Positions 1 to 10,526 of a stretch of 64,000 bases of DNA are shown here, in pieces. Each line of letters opens with the position of its first letter. Position 1 is the stretch's first letter. The translations under genes were made by a program, and so were the position numbers. A model generated the notes under the pieces. The model searched no databases and was not told where the DNA came from. It saw nothing but the letters and a program-made list of their open reading frames with translations. Source of the DNA: Tetradesmus obliquus. Taxonomy: Eukaryota > Chlorophyta > Chlorophyceae > Sphaeropleales > Scenedesmaceae. The stretch spans positions 4,898,001-4,962,000 of the forward strand of contig CP126198.1 of NCBI GenBank assembly GCA_030272155.1. Reading direction: 5' to 3'.

Positions 1-2
1 CC

Positions 3-557
3 CGCGTGCTTTCCTTCACATCTCATAAGGGCGAGATTGCACCAGCTGATTTGAAGGAGGGTGCATTCTATGTCGAGTCATTGTTCAACCACAGCAGCTG
101 GTCAGATCTGCCAGTTTCTGGCGCTGCTGCTGGCAGCAGCCCCAACACTAACACTGGAGCAGCAGCTGGCACCACACCCGCAGCAGCAGCAGCAGCAGGG
201 AGCAACCCGCTGCCGCCGGTGGTGCACGGGTCCATTGCTCAGATGGTGGCAGCAGTAGAGAGGGAGGAGGAGTCACCAGAAGAGGCAAAGGGCGCTGCTG
301 CTGCTGCCGCTGCTACTGCTGCTGCGCCGCCTCACCCGGTTGAGCATCGTGTGTTTGTGGCACCTGGCCAGACGCTTGAGCAGGTCAAGCAGCAGCAGCC
401 AGCCGCCACAACTGCAGGGACGCCAGCAACAGCAGCAGCTGTAGAGACACCAGCTGCAACAGCAGCAGCTGGCACGCCAGCAGCAGCAGCAGAGAAGCCT
501 GCTGGCGCTGCAGCTGATACTGAGAAGCCCCAAGCCCCTGTGGAGACGCAGACCTAA
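3..557 (+). CDS. 3'-terminal part of an unknown Ala/Pro/Thr-rich protein
   Basis: The reading frame is open from the left edge of the window to a TAA at 555-557, so this is the last coding segment of a gene that starts outside. The first 35 or so residues have ordinary composition (LKEGAFYVESLFNHSSW) and may be the end of a folded domain. The rest is a low-complexity tail with Ala runs and repeated TPAAT/ETPA-type segments, probably disordered. I do not recognise the family. The in-frame GTG at position 6 is not a credible start. The tail resembles the Ala- and Gln-rich extensions on other proteins here, so it says little about function. Confidence 0.55.
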   Translation, partial: RVLSFTSHKGEIAPADLKEGAFYVESLFNHSSWSDLPVSGAAAGSSPNTNTGAAAGTTPAAAAAAGSNPLPPVVHGSIAQMVAAVEREEESPEEAKGAAAAAAATAAAPPHPVEHRVFVAPGQTLEQVKQQQPAATTAGTPATAAAVETPAATAAAGTPAAAAEKPAGAAADTEKPQAPVETQT

Positions 558-2099
558 GGCGCTTTCAAAATCCCATCGCGGTACTGGTTACGTCTGCGCA
601 AGTGATCATGCGTGTGCAACAGCGTACATGCACGGTGGCGCATGGCTGCATATGATCGCATGTGCTTTCATCTGCTGCGTGCAGAAACCATAAAACAAGG
701 AATGCTGTTGACTATGTGTAGTTTTTTGTGCACCACACGTTGTAGCCGTGTTGGCCTGATGAGCAGGCTGCAACAGCTGACGACTATGCACCTGCTGAGG
801 CAGCATGGCTGAGACCTGCAACTGCCTCACCGAGCCAGTCATTGATTTGTGTTTATGTGTGTGGGTTCAACATGACGTTTAGATCAGGCAGGAAACCCAA
901 CCCACATGTGTATGGGCATTAGGTACTATTTTTGGAGTCGACTTGCTGATGTGTGATGCTGGCGTAGTTTGATCTCCGCTGGTGTGTGCAGCTAGAGCGG
1001 TACATAGTTTGCAGTCACAGGCAGTGCTGATGAACTGCTCTGCCATTGTATGGCAGACATGGGGCACCACTCGTCAGTGGAGCTGTGCCATAGAGGGGCG
1101 AGGCTGTGTGATTGATGCGGTACAACGCATACAGCAAGCGGTCCTGCAGCTGATGCGGCTACATACATTGCAACCAGCAGCAGTAATTATGTTGCCATGT
1201 GCAGGTGCACCACTGTTCTGCGCCAGTGAGTGAAGCGGCAGTCACATCAGAAAGGGACTATTAGTGGTAGGCAAAGTGGCAGCATCTATACAGCACTGTA
1301 GTAAGTTCCTGGGACGGTGGCATGATGTAGGAGGCAACTAGCTGTTGCTACAGCGCTGGCTGCAGCTGAGCACTGTGTACTATTGGCTTTGTCGGGAGTT
1401 ACTGCAACGTGAGATGCGCATGCGATGGTAACTATACAATGACGGGAGTCACGCTCTGTGTTGTCGTTAGTTGGCTACCACTGCTGGGCAGCAGCGCACA
1501 CTGCTCAGTACCGTACTTGAAGTGCCACTTCAGTGACTAGCCCATGCCATTGTGTCCCAAAATTTGAGGGGTGGCTTGGAGATGACAGGCATCAACCTGA
1601 TGCAGCCTGACACTATTGCATAAATGCAAGAGGCTAGCGGAGCGCTCCTAAAGGTGCCTACACGACATGTTCTCTGCTTTGAAATCTGTTACCACAACAT
1701 GCTGGGCAAAGGATCTGGCCTCGCCTCAACCATCACGGTTCAATGATCGCACAAGACTGCTGCGAGTTTGACAGCAGATCTGCAGGTCTGGATTCAGGCT
1801 GAGCGCGTGACACATATTCAGGCTCTTCAGAATGTGCAGCCTGCTTGCACAGCCCTCCCACCAGACCAGCTGCTGGGGCGCCACCCTGCTGCAGCTGCAG
1901 CAGAGCCGATGCAACAGCTGCTGTGTTTGCCCACGCAACCAAAACACAACCCAAAAAAGCTGCTGCCAACACCCTCACACCACCACCAAAAAGAGCCATC
2001 GCCCATGCAGTGCAGCAGCCTTCACCACTGCGCATGCATTCATCATCAAGCAACCCTCGCCGCTCTTTTTGGTTTGTAATCTGCAACTACTTTACTCTG
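558..2099. other. intergenic, no supported gene
   Basis: Short open frames occur on both strands, but none has a convincing start, splice signals or conserved composition. The part from about 1830 to 2099 already shows faint similarity to the repeat array that follows. Confidence 0.5.
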
Positions 2100-2830
2100 C
2101 ATATGCTGACGCATCATCCTGCAAGCTGTCACTCACAAGCTCCTCCATCTCCTCCACCTCATCAACCAATACCACCGTACCCGGTCAAAGCTGCAAGCGC
2201 AGAAAGCGCGGCGCTACCACAAACACGCTTGCACCAGCACAGCGCCGTTGCCCATGAAGCGCAGCAGGTCTATTCGCAGTGCATGCATCATGCAAACTCC
2301 TGTTACTCCGCATACGCTGACGCATCGTCCTGCAAGCTGTCACTGACAAGCTCCTCCACCTCATCAGCCGATGCCATATATACCCGGCAGAAACATTGCC
2401 ACCAGCGCGTAGCGCGGCGCTGCCAATAAGAACACCCTTGCGCCAGCACAAGGCCACATTGCCCAGGCAGCGCAGCAGCTCTCGCCGCAGCGCATGCTCA
2501 TGCAGACTCCCTTGCTGCTCCACATATGCAACTCGGCAAACTTGTCTACTCAGCGTATGCTGACGCGTCGTCCTGCAAGCTGTCACTAACCAGCTCCTCC
2601 ACCTCCTCCACCTCATCATGATGAACAGCCGACGCCGTAATACCCGGGTGCAATGCCACAAGCAGATAGCGGCGCTGCCAATAAAAACACCCTTGCGCCA
2701 GCACAGGGCCACATTGCCCATGCAGCGCAGCCGCTCTACTCGGCGTATGCTGAGGCACTGTCCTGCAAGCTATCACTCACAAGCTCCTCCACCTCCTCCA
2801 CCTCTCAGTTGATGCCATAACACCCGGGTG
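2100..2830 (-). repeat. four degenerate tandem copies of the last coding segment of the 2973-4886 gene
   Basis: The genuine gene end at about 2973-3042 reads, on the minus strand, an acidic tail EEVEELVSDSLQDDASAYAE followed by TAG. Near-copies lie at about 2105-2167, 2313-2370, 2557-2622 and 2743-2810, spaced roughly 190-245 bp. Each keeps most of the acidic tail and a stop codon at the same place (TAA or TAG). Sequence between copies is also repeated, for example the GCGGCGCTACCA-type and CACCCGGGTGCAATGCC-type blocks. They lie downstream of the gene, so they are 3'-flank duplications or possible alternative terminal exons. Confidence 0.8.
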
Positions 2831-2972
2831 CAATGCCACAAGCGCACAGCGCGGCGCTACCAACACCCTTCGCACGAACACGGCGCTGTTGACGATGCCA
2901 TTGTCCATGCAGCGCAGCATGCATCATGTAGAATCCCTCGCCTGCTCCAAAACCTGCAACTTGGCAAAGTAT

Positions 2973-3777
2973 CTACTCCGCATACGCTGACGCATCGTCC
3001 TGCAGGCTGTCACTCACAAGCTCCTCCACCTCCTCCACCTCATCACTGTACCCTCCTACACTGCTGCCGCCCCGCCGCTGCTGCCGCCGCCGCTGCAGCC
3101 ACCGCCCAAAGCTCGACACTCCGAGCGCCACAACAGCACCCAGCACAGCACCCAGCGCTACAGCCGGCGCCTGGTTGCTCTGCTGCTGCGGCGGCTCGGC
3201 GCGTGACATGACGTCGCTGCCAAACTGCTCCCAGGCGGTGTTTGGGTCGCGCGTGTCTACGCCGATGTCTTCAAGGGCGGCCTGCATTTCCGGCAAATAC
3301 ACCTGCGCAGCACCAGCGCCAGCAGCAGGGGGCAGTCTCAAAAAGTTGCTGAAAGTATGTCTGCATGCCCGCCGCCAAACATTGACAACATCCCTCATGT
3401 CTGCATAAGTCTCTGCCCCTTACCAAACCAGTCCCCAGCTCCCTACCTGCTGCATATAGCTGCATATCGGCACGCCCCAGCGCCCGCAACAACACCCCAC
3501 CAACACAAACCTCCAGCAACAACCCACCAAACAGCCGCTGCGCCTCTGTATCCACCTCAGCCTGCTGCTGCGGCGTGAGCTGCGCCTCCAGCACTAAAAC
3601 TTAGCATCCCAGCACTAAACCCTCAGCCGCCTGGCAGTAAACCCTTGAAACTCACCTGTGCAAACAGCCGCTGCGCCTCTGCATCCACCTCGGCCTGCTG
3701 CTGCGGCGTCAGCTGCGCCTCCAGCGCTGCACGTGCTGCTGCTGGCTCTGCTGTCTCCGGGTCCAGGCCCTGCACCT

Positions 3778-3809
<32 letters not shown>

Positions 3810-4886
3810 TGCATGTATCCAATCAGTTGATAGTAAGGTACGAGCAGGAGAGCTCTCAAGAGTTTTGTTCCATTCACCAAGCGTATGCCTTGCTTCAGTG
3901 TCCACTGCTGCGCACAGCCTGTGTTGCGCACGGGCTAGCAGCTGCTGCAGCTGTCACAATCAATGTTTGTTCGTGAGAACAAGATATTGGACACCTGGAG
4001 GCTGCTGCTGCTGCTGTTGCTGCTGCTCTGCCCGTGTGCACTACGAAAAGCAGCGCCAACATCGCCGTTCTGCACAGTGCTGTGCGATGCTGCATATGCT
4101 GCACATGCGGTGCATTACACCATCACACTCCGCCCCCAGCACCTTGCACCCCAGCTATTGCTGTCAACATGCCATGTGATGTGGGGATCTAATAACCAAC
4201 ATGAATGCCATGATAACAGCGGGTGCAGGTCACCAACCTGCAGCATCTTGTACCCCAGTGGCCGCAGCACTCGCCGTGCCACCCTGTTTGTTCGCTTCAG
4301 GATGTCATCTGCACAGGCAGCAGCAGCAACAGCAGCAGTGCAAGGCAGTAAATGCACGGGATGCATGGTGTGCTGGTTTGTGTGTAAGCGGCAGGAATGC
4401 GTGCCGCCACTGCGGCGCAGCGGCTTGTGGTTCCATTGCTGCGCAGGTGATGGATTGTGGCAGTGCATGTAGAGCAAATACTGCCAGGCAGGAAGTCTTT
4501 GTACTCAAAATGAAGTACGTTCCAGCGATGTTTGCTTACTTTTCCCCTGTTATGGATGACGCCGATGCATGCTGAAGCTGCCTTCATCCGCTGCTGCTGC
4601 TGTACACTTTCCTGCAGCAGCAGCTGTGCATGCTGCTGCTGCTGCGGCATCAGTGCTGCAACACGTCCGCATGTTGGTAGCTGCGCTTACCTCTTTCCTC
4701 CTGCGGAATTGGCACCATGCTGTTGATCTGCTGTGCTGTCTCTGCATCCAGCTGCCCGCCTGCTTGCTCCCTCACTTTGCTGAAGTACTGATAAGCCACT
4801 TCATCTGCTACCTGGGCACGTCGCTCGGTGTCGAAGTCCCCGCCAAGCACATCATCTATTAATTGATCAATGGGACTATCTGCCAT
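2973..4886 (-). CDS. unknown small protein with C-terminal membrane anchor, five exons
   Basis: Exons read on the minus strand: 4886-4691, 4655-4540, 3775-3656, about 3510-3424, and 3302-2973. Junction phases agree throughout (1, 0, 0, 0) and give about 282 residues. The ATG at 4886 starts MADSPIDQLIDDVLGG. The N-terminal two thirds is helical and Gln/Ala-rich (LEAQLTPQQQAEVDAEAQRL). Near the C-terminus is one hydrophobic segment (AVALGAVLGAVVALGV) followed by an Arg-rich stretch and the acidic tail ending in TAG. This suggests a tail-anchored protein facing the cytosol or stroma. Exon 4 is the least certain: a partial copy of exon 3 lies just upstream of it at about 3533-3594, so its true acceptor could be there. 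The exon 3 acceptor directly follows a CTG tract. I do not recognise the family. Confidence 0.6.
3533..3594 (-). repeat. partial copy of exon 3 in the following intron
   Basis: The minus strand reads LEAQLTPQQQAEVDTEAQRLF, nearly identical to the end of exon 3 (about 3660-3735), which has VDAEAQ instead of VDTEAQ. It lies between exons 3 and 4 and may be a duplicated exon tail or part of an extended exon 4. Confidence 0.7.
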
Positions 4887-5428
4887 GGCTGTTGCGTGCC
4901 AATGATGCTTGTCTAGCCGTCAAGACAGTCCTTGTTCGAGATCGCAGGTACGAAACGTAAGGCAAAAGGGAAGAACATAAAACAGTCGGGTGGATGAAGT
5001 GAGCCAGCGTCGAGGCGTAGGCGATTAGAGCAGGCATCTCCGTCGCTCAGCAAAGCTTGACACAACACTGGTGTCACAGGGTTTGACGAAAAGAAGGCAG
5101 AGAGCACATCAATAAGCACACCAATTGTACAATCGACTGTTCAACTTTGTTCGACGACTGCTCCCCGTTGCATCAGCCCATCACGAGTTGCAGGTTACGG
5201 AACAGCAGCACCAGCAACAGCAGCAGCCAGGCACCCAGTCAGGCTTTACACCTTTACCCCCAACAACATCCCGTTCTCGCTTTGAACCGTATACAAATAA
5301 CGTACTAAACCCTAGCTGACGCCGCAGTCGCACCAGCTCGCCAGCCAGCCTGTAGCAGCCAGGCATTCCTGACCAGGCCTGGCAGCTGCGCTGGCATCAC
5401 AGCAGCAGCAGCTTATCCAGCCCATTCA
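4887..5428. promoter_or_regulatory. divergent promoter region between two genes
   Basis: This 540-bp stretch separates the ATG of the minus-strand gene at 4886 from the first in-frame ATG of the methyltransferase at 5429, so it should hold both promoters and 5' leaders. I see no clear TATA box. The methyltransferase frame is open from about 5306 but has no ATG before 5429. Confidence 0.4.
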
Positions 5429-6502
5429 ATGCCTAGCCTGCTGCAACCCAGCACAGCACAGCAGAAGCCCATCCACCTGCAGCTTGCCAACAGAACCCTA
5501 ATCAAAACCCTCAAGTCGGGGCACCCCTGGCTGTATGCTGACTCGCTGCAGTCGCTGCCACCAGCAGCCTCAGGATCACTGGCGCTGGTCAAAACAAAGG
5601 AGGGAGACATCATAGCAAAGGTGACATTTGAGTATGTTATATACAAGTCCGTACAGCAGTACTTGTTGGGGTCGCTTGGTACAGAGGAATGGTTTGCTGC
5701 TGATGCCTCCTGCTTGTGTTACACTCAGAGCTTGCAGGTGGATGGCTTGCCATGGCTCGGTTAAAGCAGTAGTTCTTGGGGCTGTCTGATACACAGCATG
5801 ACTGTGCTCGGTACTGCTGACGCTGGTCATGCCTCGCATCCAGCGCTTGCAGCACTCCTGCAGGGTCGCAGCTTCGCAGGCCCCTGGCAGCAATGCTGGT
5901 GGTGTTGGATGGTGCCTGAATCCCTCTCCTTTGACATTTTGCAGTTTGATGTTGCTGGGCATGCTTCTAGATACTTGGCTGCAGTATTTTTGTGCATATC
6001 TCCGTGCAACTGCAGGGCTTGTGCAACCCACAGTATAAGCTGGTGTTGTGGGCTGTGGCAGTCATGACTGATTGATCAATCAACTGGAACACTCACTACC
6101 CGTCTGCTGCCTCGTTATTCAGTCCCACTGCATCTCCAACAAACCTGTGCTCCTTTGTCAATTTCCCTGCACGCCGCAATAACTGCAGGGCTTGTATGAT
6201 CCAAAGTCCAAGCTCGTCTTCAGGGCGTTGGCTGTGAAGGAGCGCCGCCTGGATGACTCGCTGATTGAGGCACGGCTGCAGCGGGCAGTGGCGCTGAGGC
6301 GGCGGCTGTTCCAGGGCCAGGACACAACAGGTGCGTGAGGCGGTATGTTTAATCGGTACCGTTGTTGGCGTCTATTCTACTCCAGAACTTGCATGGCCAC
6401 ATGCAAATCTGTGTTGTTTAGGCTGGCTGCAGCTGCTGGATGCCCGGAGGGCAGTTTTACTTTTGACATCAGTGCTGGCTGGTACTCACCTGCCTGCACG
6501 CC

Positions 6503-6588
<86 letters not shown>

Positions 6589-8874
6589 GAGGCGAACATT
6601 TGATGCGCACACAGACACAAGAGATAGCCCTGCTTCGAACCTCCGGTGCTTTAAAAAAACAACCTGCTGCATTCCCACCAAGCTGTTGGCATTATCGGCA
6701 ACTCAACTTCATGGCTGCCAGCTGCACTGTGGAAGCAGCAGGTCTGAAACGCCTTCAAACAACAACCTCATTTTCTTGTTTCCTATTTCCTCCACCACCT
6801 GCCAGGTTACCGGCTGCTGAATGGAGAAGGTGACTTGCTGCCGGGCCTTGTGTGTGACATCTACAACAGCAGCGCAGTGATCAAGCTGAAAAGGCTGAAG
6901 GACCTCCACACTTGCCCTTTTCTTTGCCCGCATTGCGAAGCACTTGCTTTCCAAGTCTACAAACCATTTACACCGCCTGCAAATTTCACTGTTTGTTCTG
7001 TCCGCAGGTTACCGGCTGCTGAATGGCGAAGGTGACTTGCTTCCCGGCCTTGTGTGTGACATCTACAGCAGCAGCGCAGTGCTTGAGAGCTGAAGGACCT
7101 CCACGCTTGCTCTCTTCCGTTGCCCGCAATGTGCAGCACTTCTCATGTAAAGCTACAAACCATTCATACCGCCTGCTTTTTCAATGTTTGTTCCCGTCTG
7201 CCAGGTTACCGGCTGCTGAATAGTGAAGCTGGCCTCCTTCCTGGCCTGGTGTGTGACATCTACGGCAGCAGCGCAGTGATCAGGCTACAGAGCTGAAAAC
7301 TCCCTACTGTCCCTCATCCTTGCCCGCATTGTGCAGCACATGGTTATCCAAGTCTACAACTCGTTATGCTGCCTGCCTTTGTTGCTTTTCTGCACCTCCG
7401 CCAGGCTACCGGTTGCTGAATGGAGAAGGTGACCTGCTGCCGGGCCTGGTGTGTGACATCTACGGCAGCAGCGCAGTGCTTGATACCAGAGATCTCAGAA
7501 CTCCACACTTGCCCTCTTCTCTTGCCCACATTGTGCAGCACTTGTTTCCAAGTCCACAAACCATCATGCTGACTGCTCTGCAACTGTTTGTCACCTCCTG
7601 CCAGGTTACCGGCTGCTGAATGGCGAAGGTGACTTGCTTCCAGGCCTTGTGTGTGACATCTACGGCAGCAGCGCAGTGCTCAAGCTGGACGGGGATGGCC
7701 CTGCAGGCTTCTATGATACTAAAGGCATTGCGGCCTGGCTGCAGCAGCAGCTGCAGCTGCAGTGTGTGTACCTGAAAAACAGGTGAGGCCTGCCGCTGCT
7801 GCTGCTGCTGTTGCTGATGGCGCATTTGTGTTCCTCTGCTGTCGACACCTGCAGCACCTGGCTGCCTGCCTACGTCCCTGCCTCAGCCGGCTTAATTGAC
7901 TTGCCGCGTCTCACCTGCTGCACTTCACCGCTGCAGGTCAGCTCTGCCAGCAGGGGCGCTGCCCTGGTGGGCCCTGCCCCCAGCAAGCCTACCGGCCTAC
8001 TCACTTGCCTGCCATATTTGTTCCTTTCCTTGCTGCCACAGGTCAGGCTCTGCCAGCAGGGGCGCTGCGCTGGTGGGCCCTGCCCCTGCCAAGCCACCTG
8101 CCTGCCTTCTGCGTAAATGTGCTTGCTGTCACTCGCATGCTTGGTTAGTGATTTGGTTGCTGTCACTCACCTGCTGAGCTTCACCGCTGCAGGTCGGGCT
8201 CTGCCAGCAGAGGCGCTGCCCTGGTGGGCCCTGCGCCCAGCAAGCCTGTGCAGTTCCGGGAAAACGGCATTGCATTTGCAGCCGACTTGGTGGCAGGGCA
8301 GAAGACGGGCTTTTTCCTGGACCAGCGCGACAACAGGAGCTGGATGCAAGTGGGTTTTAGGGTTTTGAGTGAGGAGCTGTAGGGTTTTGTTAAAGTGACA
8401 CCGTGTTTGCAGCTGGATTGGTGTGGGGGCAGAAGACGGGTTTCTTCCTTGACCAGCGCGACAATAGGAGCTGGATGCAGGTGGGATTTAGGGTTTTGAT
8501 TTACGATTGCAGGTAATCTAACAAGTAAGATTATGAATGCTGCCGAAAGCAAGCGTCTTTTCAGACCAGCGCTACAACAGGCTCTGAATGGAGGTGGGGA
8601 AAGGACGAAGGGACCTGTTGGGTTCAATGGTGCAGACAGGTGGAGGCCGTGGCCTTTCTACACAGCATGTGATGTAGCTTTGGAACAATGTGTTGGCCTG
8701 TGCAGATAGGTTGAACAAGTTGCAAGAAACAAGCTGCATTGGCAAATCGAGGAGGCGTTACTGGGGGCGATGCAGAACATCTGTCAAGAAAACAACTGAG
8801 CCTTGAGGACTCATGAGTGATCACTTGCAGACTTGGTGTGATGTTCTTGCTAATGAATGAATGGTTTAACGCCG

Positions 8875-8957
<83 letters not shown>

Positions 8958-9915
8958 AGGCCTTCCACCGCGGCAGCCGCGTGCTCAACCTCTTTGGCTA
9001 CACAGGAGGCTTCTCCGTGTATGCCGGAGCAGCAGGCGCCAGCCACGTAACAACAGTAGACATTGCCGACGCAGCACTGGCAGCAGCAGATGACAACTGG
9101 CTACTAAACAGTTTGCCGCCACATCAGCATGAGAGCATAGCAGCGGATGCCTTTGACTTCTTGGATAGGGCAGCAGCAGCAAAGGAGGCGTGGGATGTGG
9201 TGATATGCGATCCGCCCTCTTTTGCGCCGAACAAGGCATCGGTAGAGAAGGCGCAGGCGAGCTATGAGCGGCTATTCACGAAGGCGGCTGCAGTGACTGC
9301 AAGGTGAGCGCGATGCAGCAGATACAGAAGTACGATTGCACTGCACAGACGCTGGGGCGTTCAAAATGTTGGGTCATCATCTGGAGCATCCACTCCCTGC
9401 CGACGGCTTGCAGCTTCCATTCTATGCAATGCTTGCCCTCATTCCTGCCTGTGACCTGCCGACACGTGCACTGCGCTGGTGCACCTGAAGTGGCGTGCTC
9501 TGATTGCTCGCGCTCCTTTCCATCTGCTGCAAGCGCATGTGGACGCATGCATGTGGCTCACGCACTGACATGTCGCCACTTCTGCATATGCAAGTTCTTC
9601 TCTGTGTGCAGCGGTGGAGCGCTGGCACTGGCGTCCTGCTTCTTTTCATCTGCTGCCAACACACGTGTATGCACTGACGTGGCCACTCCTGCCTGTGTGT
9701 GTTCTGCCCAATGCAGCGGCGGAGTGCTGGCACTGGCCTCCTGCTCTAGCCACATAACCTTCCCAATGTTCCACAGCATCTGCGACGCAGCAGTGCAGCG
9801 GGCGCGGCGCACAGCCACAGTGATTAGCGTGAGGGGCCAGCCGGCAGACCACCCCTACCCTGCGCCATGCACTGAGCTGCGATACCTGAAGTTCATCGCG
9901 CATGTGCTGGATTGA
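5429..9915 (+). CDS. RlmI-type class I SAM-dependent rRNA (cytosine-C5) methyltransferase, six exons
   Basis: Exons: 5429-5620, 6189-6330, 7605-7782, 8193-8349, 8960-9303, 9717-9915. Phases (0, 1, 2, 0, 2) are all compatible and give 403 residues, close to bacterial RlmI (about 400). The N-terminus has the PUA-like start (HLQLANRTLIKTLKSGHPWL, then GLYDPKSKLVFRAL). The middle reads YRLLNGEGDLLPGLVCDIYG and GQKTGFFLDQRDNR. The catalytic Rossmann domain has motif I VLNLFGYTGGFSVYAG, an acidic SAM-contact region (TTVDIADAAL), motif IV CDPPSFA, and the late motif LASCSSH. It ends DHPYPAPCTELRYLKFIAHVLD before TGA. The family methylates large-subunit rRNA; organelle or cytosol is unclear because no transit peptide is obvious. 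Exons 3, 4 and 6 are accompanied by diverged tandem partial copies, and introns 2 and 4 carry complementary CAG and CTG tracts. Confidence 0.88.
6504..6584 (+). repeat. (CAG)27 microsatellite in intron 2 of the methyltransferase gene
   Basis: Uninterrupted CAG, 81 bp, between exon 2 (ends 6330) and the first copy of exon 3. It is the exact complement in length of the CTG tract at 8876-8956 in the same transcript. Confidence 0.97.
6806..7500 (+). repeat. four truncated tandem copies of methyltransferase exon 3
   Basis: Copies of acceptor plus exon start (CCAG|GTTACCGGCTGCTG) begin at 6806, 7008, 7205 and 7405; the complete exon starts at 7605. Spacings are 202, 197, 200 and 200 bp. Each copy matches for about 75-80 bp (through the CDIY-SSAV segment) and then diverges before the FYDTKGIAAWLQQQ part present only in the last copy. 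Copies 1-3 soon meet in-frame stops or lose the frame; copy 4 has AG|GC instead of AG|GT at the exon edge. The copies therefore look like pseudo-exons with intact 3' splice sites. Confidence 0.93.
7937..8100 (+). repeat. two truncated copies of methyltransferase exon 4 start
   Basis: The exon 4 edge (CAG|GTCGGGCTCTGCCAGCAG, true copy at 8193) occurs first at about 7937 and again at about 8042. Each copy matches for about 60 bp through the GPAPSKP-coding part and then stops matching. Confidence 0.9.
8400..8600 (+). repeat. two copies of methyltransferase exon 4 tail
   Basis: After exon 4 (ends 8349) the tail coding GQKTGFFLDQRDNRSWMQ plus donor is repeated at about 8418-8490 with CAG|GTGGGA, and in decayed form at about 8553-8600. 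Exon 4 therefore has copies on both sides. Confidence 0.85.
8876..8956 (+). repeat. (CTG)27 microsatellite abutting the exon 5 acceptor
   Basis: Uninterrupted CTG, 81 bp, followed at once by CAG and exon 5 at 8960. It occupies the position of the polypyrimidine tract. Confidence 0.97.
9500..9665 (+). repeat. partial copies of the last methyltransferase exon in intron 5
   Basis: At 9612 a CAG is followed by about 45 bp matching the start of the last exon (GGAGCGCTGGCACTGGC against GGAGTGCTGGCACTGGC at 9717). A weaker third copy lies near 9500. The period is about 105 bp. Confidence 0.7.
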
Positions 9916-10490
9916 TCACTGTAACAAGAGTTCAGTTACAACAGTTGTTACTGATGATGTTATAGCTGCTGATGTTATTGCTGCTATCAGGGACACGTTT
10001 CCTAAGGAGCGGCCATTGGTGTGGATCGGTGTGGCTTGTTGTATATGGCTTCGCGTGCAAGTTGTTGTCAGCCACAAACTGCAGCTGCAGTCGCCAAGGT
10101 GTCAGCTGGAGCTCGCAGCTGGCAGGCATTAGCAGCCGTGTCTGCTGCTGCTGCCTGCTGCTGCCTGGCTGCTTGGTGTCAAGCATGTATCCAGGGGCAG
10201 GCAGCTCAGAGTCTGCGTGCAAGTCTCTCTGCAGCAATCGTTGTGGGGTGCTGCAGGTGCTTCAGCTAAAAAACGTGTGCAGGCGCCGTTTTGTTTGTTT
10301 GTGTTTGTTACACATGGGGGCCAGGCAATTCCAGCCTCTTGAACTGGCGTATCATACCAGCCAGGTAGGGTTTCAATTCCAACTCCGTCCCCCACCACCA
10401 TCACGACGGAACAGCAAGTCTGCAGCCTTACTGCCCGCCTAGCAAATTGACCACAATGCTGCAGCAGAACGGAGTGGCCGCCTCCAAGGA
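9916..10490. other. intergenic, no supported gene
   Basis: The region holds the 3' flank of the methyltransferase gene. I find no convincing coding sequence. Confidence 0.45.
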
Positions 10491-10526
10491 ACCAAGGAGC
10501 CGAGAGAGGCTTGTTACAGGAGAAGG
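10491..10526. repeat. left direct repeat flanking the LINE (probable target-site duplication)
   Basis: ACCAAGGAGCCG then AGAGAGGCTTGTTACAGG. It recurs at 13949-13980 with one inserted base, and partly again at 13981-14015. Such a long imperfect duplication fits target-primed reverse transcription, but the right side is itself a tandem repeat, so the exact boundary is uncertain. Confidence 0.7.

Noticed and set aside
2185-2721. 178-codon minus-strand frame across the terminal repeats
   Set aside because: It arises from reading through tandem copies in a non-genic frame; the genic frame is the acidic-tail one.
6331-6833. poly-Gln or poly-Ser protein encoded by the CAG tract at 6504-6584
   Set aside because: The tract lies between a good donor at 6331 and acceptors from 6806 onward; the methyltransferase needs it spliced out.
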